Positions 20,244-32,346 of a stretch of 58,005 nucleotides of DNA are shown here, piece by piece. The number at the start of each line of letters is the position of its first letter. The stretch's first letter is position 1. The DNA is taken from positions 1 to 58,005 of the forward strand of contig JAKSYS010000390.1 of the NCBI GenBank assembly GCA_022925895.1, in the 5' to 3' direction. The translations under genes and the position numbers were made by a program. The stretch comes from Fragilaria crotonensis (taxonomy: Eukaryota; Bacillariophyta; Fragilariophyceae; Fragilariales; Fragilariaceae). The notes under the pieces are model-generated. The model saw only the letters and a list, made by a program, of their open reading frames with translations, made no database searches and had not been told where the DNA came from.

Positions 20244-22585
20244 TCAAGACAAGAACATGAACGTTGACTTTTCTCCATTCACCATGCGCTCGGCATTCTG
20301 CCTACCACAGATGCGTTCAAGTGCATGCGCTTCATATTTGGAGAAGAGACTAAGACAACTTGTCACACCTCCTCCGGAAGGCACGCCCACGGAGCCACCA
20401 CTACCACCATCATCATGGAGCATATTGACCACTTGCGCATAAAACTCGGAATGCTCCGGAAGGCCAAAGAAAATAACGTGCTTCGCACCCCGAATCGCAT
20501 GGCGACTGAAAAAGTGAGCGCGTCCCGTGTACAGCATGATAGGCTTACGACCCTGCAAGAAACGAGCTCGTCCGCGTGTGACCTCAGTCGTGCGAGAATA
20601 CTCCGTGACACTGCAAAAGTCAATCTCCTTCTTCATGAAAAAGTTGCGTAGCGATATGAATTCAAAGTAGCTCGGGATGTAGATCAACGTATGTGACTGT
20701 TTCGTGCGTTGAATTTGGGGTAAAACAAAGTGTTCAAAATATTCCAAACGTTCCGTTCCTTGAGACGCAAAGGATTTGCAAGTGACGCGTTGAAAAACTT
20801 GTTTTGTGGACACGAGAACATTGACGAGGCTCGCCTCATTGACAGAAACGCGTCGTCGGACCTTCAGCATACCTGCGATGCTGGAGGCGTTGCGTTTGAA
20901 GGTTGACAGGACGCTTGGATCTGTAAACTTGGAGCAAATGATGAGTTGTCGCCAATACTTCGACTGCCCCGCCAGCAAGTATTCTCTAACTCTCGAGAAA
21001 TCAGTTGCGTTGGTCTTCTTGGGCTGCTGATTCAAACAAGTTAACGAAGAGTTAACGTGATCCCAGTTTTGCATCATCAGGACATCAGACCATCCCACGA
21101 AACAAATCTCAATACTGGTCAAAAAGTCAGTGTCCCCGTTCTCATCGTCGTCGCTGCCATCAGTTGCCATTTTCAAGGCTAGAGGAGATGAAAAGATGAT
21201 ATCACTCTTGTAAAAGTCAGTATACAACCGAACACCCACACCGCTCTTCTTCCCACTAGCTGTCTCCTTTACAGTTTTCGGAGAAAAGGAAAGACCATCT
21301 TGAAATCATCGTCGCTGTTGGCCTCATCGCCGAACAATTTGTTCCATTCTGGCCCTTTGCCTTTGAGGACCGCTTTACGATGACGACGAACAGAATCTAA
21401 CTCTTCTTCGTCCTCCTGAATCTCTACTGGTCCGTATTCTGACTCGAATCGATCCGAATTCTCGATGGTGGCAGCATCGCCCAGCAAACTCAACATGGAT
21501 TTCACAAAGGCATGGCAGATGCCCCTGGTCGGAAGTAACACGAGAACAGTAGCGCGGGTATAGCCTTGGTCTCGCAGGTTTACCTCTTCATCTTCATTTT
21601 CAGCGTCCATCTCATTGACTTCCATGTCCTTGACACGCTTATTATTTCTTTGGACCCTTCCTCTGGCGGTCAAGATATGATTCAATATGTGTAACGAAAC
21701 AATGTTGTGAAGGGAGTCGCTGTTCTCGACAGATTCAGCGGTGACCATCACATCAGCATAGGAAGCCAAAGCTGGATAAACCACCGATTGGAGGCCATTC
21801 AGAGGAATTCCATCCTTTGAAAGCGATACTAAGCTATCGGTGTTTCTTTTGAAGGATGATCTATTCACTTTCCTCCAATTCTGCTTGAGGACCTGGCGAT
21901 TGTAATGAAATAATCCAGAGGCAATCTTACTCCATTGATCCTGACTCAGCTCTGCATTCTCCAACGGCTTTACAGCAATCTTCTCTGAAAGCTCCTTAGA
22001 GAGCTGAAAATGCAAAGTCTCCTCAAGGGCTGGAGTCGACAAAGTTGACAGTTGTTGAGCGCTAATGAGACGACTTGCGAGTGCGGCTTCGTTCTCCGGC
22101 AAGACCTCTCGAGAAAAGTGAGCCGAAAACGGATCGCCTGTTTCAGAATCAATTTCTTCGAAAACTTCCGTTTCAGTTACTGCCTCATCGTCTTCGCTGT
22201 CATCGTCTTCGTTATCGTCAACAGCCATGTCGAGGATATCCTCTTCCGCCTCTTCGGACTTGGATGGTTTCGTCTTCTCGCTGATGCTTTTCAAAAAGCT
22301 CGAAATATCGCTAATCTGAGCGCCTCCGTCATCATCACTATCAATATCAATATCCTTCCGCGTTGAAGGCGTTGCCCGTTGCTCTGGTTCTCGTCGTGGA
22401 TTGTCGTCCCTTGACTTTCCCACCAGTCGACTCTTCCCTCGTCGTAATTTCGAGGCTTTGACTTCATTTTCGTCCACCTGTTCACCCCATTGTTTTTCAA
22501 GCTTGGCTTTGACTCGCGCCTTCTTTCCCTTTGGACCCTTGTTCTTGCTTTTCTTGCCGCTGCTATTGCTGCTTTTTTTCGCCAT
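20244..22585 (-). CDS. UTP25: UTP25, U3 snoRNP/SSU processome factor, one frame break
   Basis: UTP25 (DEF) is a DEAD-box-like but non-catalytic protein of the small-subunit processome, needed for 18S rRNA maturation in the nucleolus. The N-terminus is Lys-rich (about 1-30), followed by an acidic region and the conserved core: ADVMVTAESVENSDSLHNIV, VLVLLPTRGICHAFV and NSDDDFKM. The second part has GVRLYTDFYKSDIIFSSPLA, HTLIYIPSYFEFISLRNFF, YTGRAHFFSRHAIRGAKHV and FGLPEHSEFYAQVVNML, all typical of UTP25. The two ORFs (21269-22585, and 20244 to about 21295) differ by one base. Reading one extra G at 21295-21296 gives an uninterrupted FSPKTVKE...GVRLY join, so a frameshift or sequence error is more likely than an intron. 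Confidence 0.88.
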
Positions 22586-23218
22586 GACGACGACGGTTTC
22601 AATTTGACGGCCTTCGATACAAAAATTCTGTCGAGAAATCAGGGTTCAAGAAAAATGGATGGCGATGCCATGCCATATCATTATGACGGACAGTGTGTGC
22701 AGAAGTACTAGTACTATGCACTATGCACTGCTGCTGCATTATGCAGCATGCAGTATGCAGTATGCACTATTTTGCACTATGAGTAGTACAGAGTACTGTA
22801 ATCCGTACTCCGTCCTGAAGAACCACTCAAAAATCAGTCGGGGTCTCGTGCCTCGCCTTCGATTATTTCATGCGCCGGATTGCACCGATATAGTGGACAC
22901 TGGACACACACAGGACAGCCCCATACAACTTCTCGACTTCGGGTGCAACCTCCATACCTCCAACGTACCGGTACTACGCACCAAGTTTAGGCCAACGGGG
23001 TTGAACCCGAAGTATCAATTTAGGGCAGTTTAGCCACTACAACTACAGTACTTGTAGATCTACCGGTAGTCGAGTGAGGAAAGAGACCCATATAAGGCTG
23101 CAACCAATTGGCTCCTCGGTAAACTTAAGCCCTCATTAATGACCAATAGTCCAACGTCAAGCATTCGTTCGCGATATATTTGTTGGTTCACTTCACTATG
23201 GCCCCAAGACCAGAATCG
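22586..23218. other. Spacer with TATGCA and GTAC short repeats
   Basis: No gene is seen. About 22715-22775 is a degenerate run of ATGCACTATGCA/GCAGTATGCA units; 22780-22820 has GTACAGAGTACTG and CCGTACTCCG. It presumably contains the UTP25 promoter. Confidence 0.5.
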
Positions 23219-26200
23219 CTAAGGAATCAAGTCCTCCGGAACCGACTCCATAGAAACACTTTCCCCTTCCCCCGCACACGTCAGGCACTTGAGATTTTCT
23301 CGCAGGGTGACACAGCGAAAATGTCCACCAAGATTTCTCCATGGGCACAACAGGATTGCTGGCAGAGTTCAGGGGACGGATCCCGTAAAGTTGTTCTCCT
23401 GAAAGTTGAAATGCGTTTTGAATGATTTGACATTTGATAGCTCGACAGGAATGGTCCCATTCAAGGAATTTCTTTGAAGGAAAAGAGTTTCCAAATTCTT
23501 CAAGAGACCGATTTCTGATGGAATCACCCCAGTGAGGCCATTGACTGACAAGTCCAACGACACGAGGCTTGACGCTCTTGCGATTGTGGCTGGGATGGAT
23601 CCCGTCAGACTATTATCTTGCAGCCACATCGACTTCACGTTGCGCAACTCTCCTATCTGACTTGGAAATGCTCCAGATACACCGCACCCTTTCATGCTCA
23701 ATGTTGTCAATTGGGTTAACATACCGATTTCAGTGGAAAGCTCCCGCACAATCATCCTATTATCCGCGACTGAGAGGTGCTCAAGATTGCTCAGAGTGAA
23801 CAACTCGACCGGGAGGAAGCCTGAAATTGTGTTTCCTCGGATGTCTAGCTCCCTCAGCAGAGACAGCTTACCAATCTCCGAAGGGATAGGTCCGAAAAGG
23901 TCGTTCAGCAAGAGCGATATTTCCTCTGCAAAGGTTGTCAAAATAAGGGAACAGCAGAGATCGCACATCAATTCAAACTCGAGTAAACTAAACTTACTGA
24001 TATTGGTATTCCTTCCAATTTCGGTTGGAATCGTACCTGTTAATTGGTTCACTGACAAATCAAGGACCTCCAGGTGAGGGAGGCTCCCTACATCCGACGG
24101 AAGGGAGCCACTGAGCTGATTGTCATTCAATTTCAACAATTCTAGTAATCAGAAAGTGTGAGAGGTGATTGTGAGCGACGTCGAAGCGACGGTCAAGTAC
24201 TTACTTAGTGAATTTCTCAGCATCGATAACGATTCCGGAAAACCCGAGATCATATTTCCCGATAGATTGATAGATGTAAGTTCTGACAGCAACCCGATCT
24301 CTCCCGGAATTTCCCCTTTCAATCCGTTGAAACTCAGATTTAGATCTACTAACCTCTCCCCTTGAAAGACGCTTTCGCTGTCGCTAAACCATGAGCGTTC
24401 ATGATCGGTGGTCATCCACTTATCCTGTCTCTCCCATTCTTCTCCCCCTAAACTGAAAAATATTGTCGCCAAGGCGTACCGTTGGACTAGCTGGGATTCC
24501 GTAGAAACGATCGATGGATCGTTATTGTTATCGAATAGCCACGACCCTGCCCGAAACTGGGGTGTGCCGTCGTATTGGAGGGCAGCACCATTGTCACTTG
24601 AAACAGACGACAAGTAGGCCATCATGTCCTCTCTTGTCATCGGCGTTATAGGTGCCACAGAAGGGGCCAGGGTTGAACCGGCGTCATTTTGTCGAGACGA
24701 GAAAATGCTGATGGGGATTATGAAAGCCAGGAACAGTAGCAGGCACAACATACACCAAAAGATTTTCCTCGACTTGAGTGATGGGGAATACCCAGGCGAC
24801 GTGTCCGCGGACCATTGACGATACTCGTCGTCATCTGCGATGCTGTCGTCAGAGCGAGGAGTAATACCACGCGCCCTCTGCTGCTGACCATACCTTGTAG
24901 CGTCTAGCCCATTATCGCCATTTCTACTGGAAGCCTTGCCGGGATACATGAACATCACCCATTGCAGAAAAGAGCCAATAAAACCATCCCTTGGCAACGA
25001 ACCACGGAGCCCTTGATTGCGGACATAGCTATCCCCTAGCGATTGCGAATGATCTCCAGTGAGTGCCGACACCCCATCAGTTGAGAAATCAGCAGTGACG
25101 CCGTGAAAGGGCGGGAGGCTGTTGCCCTCGATCGGAGCAAAACGACTGGGTGTTTCCTCATCGACAACGGGAATACCCTCAGCAACCACATTTGTCGAGG
25201 CATGAAAATTGAAATGTGTCGATGCATGATAGTCAAAAGTTGGATCTGACTTCGATTGTCGTGGGTCAACTGGTCCAATGCGTCCAATTGCAATTTGATG
25301 TTCTCTGCTCATTAGGAGGGTGTCACTTGCACACTTGTCAGAACGGAAATGTTCCCTTTGCCCTTCCTTTTGCAACACAAACTCATTGACGTCAGACTGT
25401 GCCATGAAAGACGCATTCTGGTCTGTCTCTGTAGAACGACCTGTATGAAGGGACACGTCGTTGTCTTCCATCACCGACCCAGCTTGTTCCTTTTGCGAGG
25501 ATCTTTTTTTCTGAGATTTTTTCTTCTTCTTCTTCGATTTCGATGCTTGCAGCGATGATGGTTCAACACCCTGCGCAGTCTCCTCTGGAGAAGCATCTGA
25601 CGGAAATGTGGCCGATGCAGTGTCAGTACCTAGCTCGAGAGTATCCAGATTCGCTTGTCGATTGGATTGTTGTTCAACTGATGCTTGGTACGCGCTATCA
25701 AGCGTGCCGATCGTGTCGGTGGATGGAAGGCTATTGACAACGGCGTCATCTGAATTGACAAATGTCGATGCTGCATCAGAGTGCATGAAAGATTGCGCAG
25801 AATCTGAAACGTCTCCGGATATGCCGTTCCACGGATCGACTTCTGCAGCCGGTTTACGATAAAACCCAGGCTGGTTGCCATCTTCTACGAAGGACTTCTC
25901 AAGAGAATACCCTAATTGCAGACTAGCCCCAAGAGCGTCTTCGGAATCCTCCTCGGCGTGTGTTGCTAAAGCCCCAAGCGAACTGCTGGTGCTGTCTTTC
26001 CATAGACTGCTCGTATCACTGGTCGAAATCTGCGTATAGCCCACATGATGGGATGATGTGCCCTCAGTCGATAAACTCGACAGCCCTCGAAGATGCGAGG
26101 AATTGGAAGAAGAACTTAACGAATATCCGGAGTGGAGTCTCTCGGTGTATTCAACTTGCTGTGACTCCAAATCGTTCGTTACGGTCGAATCATCACATGG

Positions 26201-26871
26201 TGCAATGTCGCCGGATTGCCTTTCCTCAGATTGTCTCTCTAACTCATCCTTGCTCAATGGCATTCTCTTACTTTGTTCATTCGCCGGAGATCTTTTTATT
26301 TGAAACATTGGTTGGTCTTGTGGGACCCATTCTTCTTCCGCGGCGATGACAACGTTTGATACGGATGCAGGTGTCCTAGGAATATCAGCCTTGTTCTGGG
26401 GTAATGAGATCTGTTCGAACCGACCGTGTGGTTGTCTGTTATTTCCGAAATGGCGTCATCGTCCTCGACAAGAAACTTTCGAAGGTTTTCCGTCGGAGTT
26501 GATGCTTGTTTCTTCTGCTCAAGAAATACCTCTTCCTGCTGGCTAAAGGAAACCTTCTTTCGAGGCTCCAACGATTTGGCAACATCGTTCCTAATGATCG
26601 CAACCGCAGCTTCCGATTCAGTTACCGAAGCCATCAGACTGCGGAGCCGAACTTCTTTGGCTTCCTTCTCGCTCTTCTTGCGATCAATTATTGAACGCTC
26701 CAATTGGTACAGAACTTGAAACTCATCAACGACAGAGATGGGCGTGTCCATCGTCATCGTATTAGAACCAACTTGTGGCAACACATTGCGCTTTTGATTG
26801 TACAGAGGAGACAGGATTGGCGCATTGTCTGCCTCGTCGTAGGATGAACTACCGGTCGTAGAACTCTCCAT
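23219..26871 (-). CDS. LRR receptor-like single-pass membrane protein 1
   Basis: A spliced gene. The first ORF (26296-26871) is acidic and helical, with QVLYQLERSIIDRKKSEKEA and EDDDAISEITDNHTV. It joins the main ORF (24149 to about 26420) by a one-base change at 26420-26421: one more G gives VGFEQISLPQNKADIPRTP and runs on into MFQIKRSPANEQ. The main ORF has a long disordered part with a Lys-run, a membrane helix (about 515-537 counted from MFQIKR) and then LRRs. Introns lie at 24142-24204 and 23926-23997. The LRR part carries about ten plant-type repeats (LxxLxLxxNxLxGxIPxEIG). The C-terminal cap is unclear: a stop at 23369 follows NNFTGSVP, but a Cys-containing continuation (ENLKCLTCAGEG) runs to 23219. 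The likely topology is N-terminus inside and LRRs outside; ligand unknown. Confidence 0.75.
23926..23997 (-). other. Intron, 72 nt, LRR gene 1
   Basis: On the minus strand the donor is GTAAGT after AATATCA and the acceptor is CTTTGCAG before AGGAAATATC. Splicing gives NTNIKEISLLLNDLFGPIPSE, restoring the LRR spacing. The intron is divisible by three and has no stop, so the unspliced frame stays open and inserts a hydrophobic, Cys-containing stretch. Confidence 0.85.
24142..24204 (-). other. Intron, 63 nt, LRR gene 1
   Basis: On the minus strand the donor GTAAGT follows CACTAA, and the acceptor TTACTAG precedes AATTGTTG. Splicing joins SMLRNSL to KLLKLNDNQLSGSLPSDVG in frame, giving a continuous LRR. 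Confidence 0.85.
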
Positions 26872-28242
26872 TGAGTTGCGATAGTGTGATTTTCAAGCTT
26901 TAATCTTGATTCTCTTGACTAAATCAACACCTGTCGCCTCTCAACTCTCGACTCTATAGTTCTACGAGTAGCGAGTACATATCTCGGTAGTTTCACCGGT
27001 GTAAAAAACACTCTCGACCTGCTTGTGCCTGGAAACTGTGCACCGTGGTGTAAATGACCAGCTGGACAATTTGGCGGCATAAATGCTTCGGCATTACAAG
27101 AACCAGGGTTCACTGAACAACGGACAAAAACAAAAATCGATATTTGATTCCCGCTTGTATTTAAGAAATGATCGATGTCACCGGTACTGACATCTATGCG
27201 CATAATCGACATCACGACCTCATTTATCACTACTAACAATGTTCGAGTTCGCGTCGAACGTTTCGGGTTCAACCGTGCTTAGGTCAAGTCTCTTCTTTTT
27301 TCAATAGTCCGATCCGTCCATTTGCATTTTCGAATTACGTATGCGAGGGCGTAAGTCGACCTCCATCGGTAGAACGTTGGCCGACACGCACGTAAATCGA
27401 TAGATATTCATACGTGAGTAAACATTCGAAGCTGATGAACTGGACATCTGGGAACGCAGCTTGTTGTAGTGAGTTATTGGGTACTAAAACTTGAGTAGAA
27501 GATACGTACAGATACCCGGAGTTTCGAAATGTCGCGAGTTCTGATGAGTATTCGCATGAAGTCCATGCCAATGATATTATCAGACAAAATAGTTTTGAGC
27601 CCTCCTGTACTCGATGTCATACTGACTGATGTATAAGTGGACGCTGCCGTTCTACTCTCAGAGGTCAGAGGGGTCTCATTTTGGAATTTGGAACATGGCA
27701 TATTGCCGTCTCACATCTCACACGGTGATCTGGGTGGGATTCAGTGCCAGATGGATTCTGGTCCTGTAGTAGTACTTACTCTAGGTAGTGCTAGCTATCT
27801 GGGATCTGGGTACTTGTGGGTGAAGGGTTGTGGTGGTGTGCTTGCTTCGACAAAGAGAGCGAGAACCACACATAAGCCTGCATGCCTGGAAAACGGTGAC
27901 GTCCAGCGGTTTCAAAGAAGGAATGGAGTCACGCACTAGTGCCACAGGCATCGCCCAGACAAAGTATTCGAGTATTCTGAGTACCTACATCGCAAACATT
28001 TGGTTTGTTGAGACGGCCGGGTCAGATTGGAGCTCAAAAGTCAACGCCATTGAAGCCTGTGACTTTGGGGAAGCGTAGCCAAAGGACGACGACGATACTA
28101 ACCATGAGCAAAGACAATCGTAGGTGAGCACGTAGCGGAAGCCACATGCATGAATGGCACAACAATGGTTCTCTAGCAGATATGGCCATTCAACTCTCCA
28201 ACGACTCATTACGTGACATTCACATTCAGTTGAAATAGACAC
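26872..28242. other. Spacer between the two LRR genes
   Basis: About 1.4 kb between the start of LRR gene 1 and the end of LRR gene 2. No LRR remnant, repeat or RNA gene could be supported. ORFs up to 117 codons on both strands lack family character. Confidence 0.5.
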
Positions 28243-31069
28243 CTATACAATCAACGACGCGTTATGGCATTCAACGCATTTGCAGAGCACAACCGATGTC
28301 CCTTTCAAGGATATGACGTCCCCGCTTCCAACCAATTTAGTGCATACCTCCTTTGGGATAGTTCCAGTCAGCTGATTGTTATCCAAAAAGAATTCAAACC
28401 CTGTGGAGTCAATGGAGGCCAGCTCTCTCGGAATTGTTCCAGTGAGATTGTTGCCTGACGCGTCGAATAAACTGATGCTCGTCAATCGACCAACATCGGA
28501 CGGCAAAGTTCCGACAAGCGAGTTGGATGACAGGTCAATCAGTCGAAGACTAGTTGCCGAACCAATCTCCGATGGTATTGACCCAGTTAACTGGTTAGAT
28601 TGGGCCTCAAAAGTGTTCAACCGGTGAAGGTTCCCAATCTTGGTTGGAAGTGTTCCAACTAGCGAGCAATAATTGCAGCTGAATGAATTGAGGTTCACCA
28701 ATAGTCCTAGCTCAGATGGAATGCCACTACTGAACAAATTGAGATCCAACTTGATGTTTTCCAAATTGCTCAGCAGACCCAGCTCACTGACAATTGATCC
28801 TGAAAGCTCGTTGAATTCAAGGTGTAATTCTCTCAACGCCGTCATTTTGGAGATATCCGATGGCATCCTAGATACCAATCGATTTGCCGCCACCGAAAAC
28901 ACTTCTAGGTTGGTGAGTTTGGAGATTGTGCTTGGTACCAAACCTGTGATTTGATTCAGGCTGAGCAAAAGGACCCTCAAATTCGCCAATCTTGTCAACA
29001 AATCTGGGAACTTTCGATCAAATGCATTCGAATCCAAATTCAGGCTGCTGAGAAGTAGCAAATTCTCAAGTGAAGATGGTAGAGAACCAAACAAGCTGTT
29101 CCCTGACAGATCAACGGCATAAAGTGACATCAACAAAGCGATCTCCGCCGGCAATTCTCCAACAAGCTTATTGGAGCTCAAAGAAAGGGAAATCACATCC
29201 CCATTTTTGTCGCAGGGACTCCTAGACGAGGAAAACCATGTGCACTCGCTAGCATCTGATAACCAACCTTCACTCGCGTCCCACTTTTCTCCCTTGGTAT
29301 AAAAGTACAAAGTCACCAAGGCGAATCGTTGAAGAATACGTTTCTGATCTGATCGAACGCTGGCATCTGCCCCTTTAAGCCACAATAACGCTTGTCCCTG
29401 AGGCGACTCGGGCGTCATCAACAAGGTTGAGTCCACAGACGACTGATTGGCAATAATGTTCAGTACCTCGTCATCGGAGAAAGCAGATGGAGAGCCGCCG
29501 TCGCCGCCTTTTGCACGAGTGAGCAGCAAGACTACGACGACTATGACCAGACTGAGGAGCACCGCACATCCAAACCCAAGAAAATATGGATTTCTCATCA
29601 ATTTTGTGCAAGACTGTGTCCGGATTTTGGGTCTGTCTTCTGACGCGCATTTCATGTCTGCAGGAGTCTCGTCTGTGCCAAGCCCGGAAGCGGAAAGTTC
29701 ACTCTCCATTTGTTGGTAGCGCACCACGACACTTTCAAAGCGAGCAGTGGCAACGTCCTTCTTCCTATAGAAATCTGTGGGATCGGTTTTGAAAGCGATT
29801 GTATCGCTTGCAGGTTGCAGGTGATGGTGGGAGCGTTGTATTCGGATTCTGCGTTGTGTTGGTGCGGACACCGGGTGCCTCATCTTCCGTAAGCTCGCCC
29901 TCTCGAGAGCCTTCCAGGACATCGGCAAGTGAGTTGGATGAGACAGCTTTTTGTTTTTCGGCGATTTGGCTAGCCCGTTTGATTTTCAACGCGTCTGAAA
30001 GTGCTCTTTGTCTATCTTCATCGGACGGAATAGGCGAGACTTTCTTGACCTCTTCGGTAGCATCGCCATGACCCTCAACCCTTCGAAAGTTCGCCTTGAG
30101 ACTCGAGACATGGTGGTCTAAGGCTGGATCATATGATACGGTAGACATCTATTCGTGGTCCTCATCAGTGACAAGTTCTATGCCTTCAGGCGTACCGCTG
30201 GTTCTCCTTCGACTACGCATCCTCAACCGTCGAGAATCAGCAGATCGTATCGCAACTTTCTTTAGCAGGTCCTCTGAGTTATCGTCATCCAACAATGGCG
30301 ACACGGTCATCTCAGTTTCCTGTGACCTTTTCGGAGACATATCGACATCTAATTTGGCCGCTACCTCTTGCACTCCAGCGGCAATGACGGACGGTGTCGG
30401 GTTCATCGATCGCGAACTAGAATTAGATCGGCTAACTCCCGGTCGCTTTGGATCACCCACGCGCCGACTCGACGATTTCTTCGACTTCCGCCGGTGCAAT
30501 GACGACCGCGAAGAGTGGCTCATTCCACTGTCCATGACCACCATTCGCCCCAGAGAGGGGTGCCGTTGGGGGTTGGGCGTGGATGCTTGAGTTACGCTGC
30601 TTCTGGATGCATCGAGTTGCACACTGCGCGGTGTAAGTTCTAGTAGCAACGTTTGCGCCAAATACTCAACTTCACTCGAGATCTTGGACGAACTGTCATA
30701 GCTCTCGTGGTTGGATTCTGAGAAATCTGTGTCATCGTCAAAAGGCATCCACTTGTCCATGTTGTTGCTGACAACGCTCTTGATTCCCCAGGGGCCGCTG
30801 ACTGGTTTATTGGAAGAATCTTTGGGCTCGATCTTGCTAGACCTGCGGGTACTGGATTCTCGTATTCTTCTGCCGGAATCGGTTCCAGTTGCAGAAGCAG
30901 CCGATGTTGTTGTGTGGTGCGAACTCTTCCTTGCTTTCTTACGTCGTTTTACCTTCCCTTCATGTTCCGTGCTCTCGCTTTGACTGTTGCGACTATCATC
31001 GTGCATGGATTGTCCATCAGCTTTGTGTATAGAATCTACTAGAGCCCAAAATCTCTCTTCGGACGCCAT
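28243..31069 (-). CDS. LRR receptor-like single-pass membrane protein 2 (frame broken)
   Basis: The C-terminal ORF (28243-29928) has one membrane helix (about residues 115-137, YFLGFGCAVLLSLVIVVVVL), an N-cap (LQRFALVTLYFYTKGEKWD...WLSDASECTWFSSSRSPCD) and about 12 LRRs with plant-type spacing, ending in a Cys cap (LCKCVECHNASLIV). Upstream, the ORF at 29765-30148 (MSTVSYDPALDHH..., SDALKIKRASQIAEKQKA, EDEAPGVRTNTTQNPN) joins it if one A of the TTTT run at 29787-29790 (plus strand) is dropped. A 306-codon Ser/Arg/Lys-rich ORF (30149-31069) precedes that in the same frame, separated only by TAG directly before the ATG at 30148. Either that ORF is the true N-terminus with a stop, or it is a separate gene. 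Confidence 0.75.
30149..31069 (-). CDS. Ser/Arg/Lys-rich ORF directly abutting LRR gene 2
   Basis: 306 codons from MASEERFWALVDSIHKADGQ. It is disordered and basic, with KVKRRKKARKSSHH and HRRKSKKSSSRR clusters and an acidic patch (MPFDDDTDFSESN). Its TAG stop (30149-30151) is immediately followed, in the same frame, by the ATG of the next LRR-gene segment. Such zero spacing is not expected for two independent nuclear genes, so it may be the cytoplasmic N-terminal domain of LRR protein 2 cut by a stop. No known domain is recognised. Confidence 0.55.
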   Translation of the reverse strand: MASEERFWALVDSIHKADGQSMHDDSRNSQSESTEHEGKVKRRKKARKSSHHTTTSAASATGTDSGRRIRESSTRRSSKIEPKDSSNKPVSGPWGIKSVVSNNMDKWMPFDDDTDFSESNHESYDSSSKISSEVEYLAQTLLLELTPRSVQLDASRSSVTQASTPNPQRHPSLGRMVVMDSGMSHSSRSSLHRRKSKKSSSRRVGDPKRPGVSRSNSSSRSMNPTPSVIAAGVQEVAAKLDVDMSPKRSQETEMTVSPLLDDDNSEDLLKKVAIRSADSRRLRMRSRRRTSGTPEGIELVTDEDHE

Positions 31070-32346
31070 TTTTCTTCGTATAAGTTCCTCTTGTCGAGGT
31101 GACTTTCAGGTTTCCTGTTGTAGTGTAGCTCGTCCATCACTGAATTTGGAGTTGGAAACGACTTCTTGGCCGAAGCATTGGGCTCCCCATCTGGCGTTGG
31201 CGTCAGTTGATCCTGTGTGGGGTTCATAGCTGAGCACGCCGATCACATGCAGTTGTATGTGAACGGCGGTAGTGGTAGGGTTGAGGCGTTGTTCGTTCTG
31301 ACGACCATGCCTTGAAATGATCAGAGGGGGTGGGAGCTTGGTGCCTTGCCGCGGCTTTCCAGAGTAGTAGTAGGTGGAAAACGATGGATTGCTGTAATCT
31401 GTAATAACCACTTACATAGACAACTTAGTGCGTCTCACTTGTGCCAACATTTAGAGCCCAAGGATACAAAAATTCATCAAAAACAAATTCGTTCACAAGG
31501 GTGACTGAAATCGTGTTCGAGTTGAAGCACTCACATTGTAGAACATTTTGATACTGTAGTCACGAGCAACCGTGCTCGGACATATGGCTCGGATGACCCT
31601 TCGGTTTAAATGAAATCGTGAGGCATTAAACGCGTCTATCGGAAGAAAGAAATGTAGATTTCTGACTTAGGCCCAACTGTTTTTCATTACTATAATTGTG
31701 TTACCCTGCCAATTTGTGAGGAAATCCTCAAGTAATAACAATATGGCAATGGGGGTTAACTTCGGAAGTCCACGACAAATTTTGACATTTAAGATCAACT
31801 CTATCAGCGACAAGCAATTTCACGCCCAGGTGACCAGGGATTGGAAAGATAATACTGTCCCACGTTGAATCTGGTATTACAGTCCTCCAGTAGGTAGAAT
31901 GGTATTGTGCTGTTGCAGTGGGAAGTATTTTGGTATTGAAAAATCCTTCAGTCCGGTATAAATAAAAGAACTTCTCTTCATTCTTCGAAGCGCAGTGGTA
32001 CTTACTTGGTTCCATTGGTTTTGTCCGGTAGGTACCTATAATGGGACCAAAACACTACATTAACAGTAAACTTCAGTACTACAGTACAGAAATGAACCCT
32101 CTACACACTGATGCAGGACAGAACATTTATGGAAATTCAGACTGGTATTCCCAAACACCGGAATTCAAAATAGTAGTACCAACTAAACTCAGTAGAAGAT
32201 AACCATGGGTCCTGGTTACTGGTTGGTATATTGCAACTTGAAGGAAACCAGTTATTGGGCATTTTAAAAATCCCAGTAGTGGTACAGTATAATACCGTCG
32301 ATATTTGGTTACCGGTACCGGTGGTTATTTACTTCCAATCCCTGCA
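31070..32346. other. Spacer, AT-rich with GGTAT/GGTAC motifs
   Basis: No gene is supported. From about 31850 to 32330 the sequence is a loose patchwork of GGTATT, CAGTAC and ACCGGTACCGG motifs, ending at the left end of the second copy of the 591/594-bp inverted-repeat element. Confidence 0.5.

Noticed and set aside
21246..21295. A 47-50 nt intron in UTP25
   Set aside because: GT and AG can be found, but splicing removes sequence that reads as sensible protein (FSPKTVKETASGKKSG) in the downstream frame; a one-base shift is simpler.
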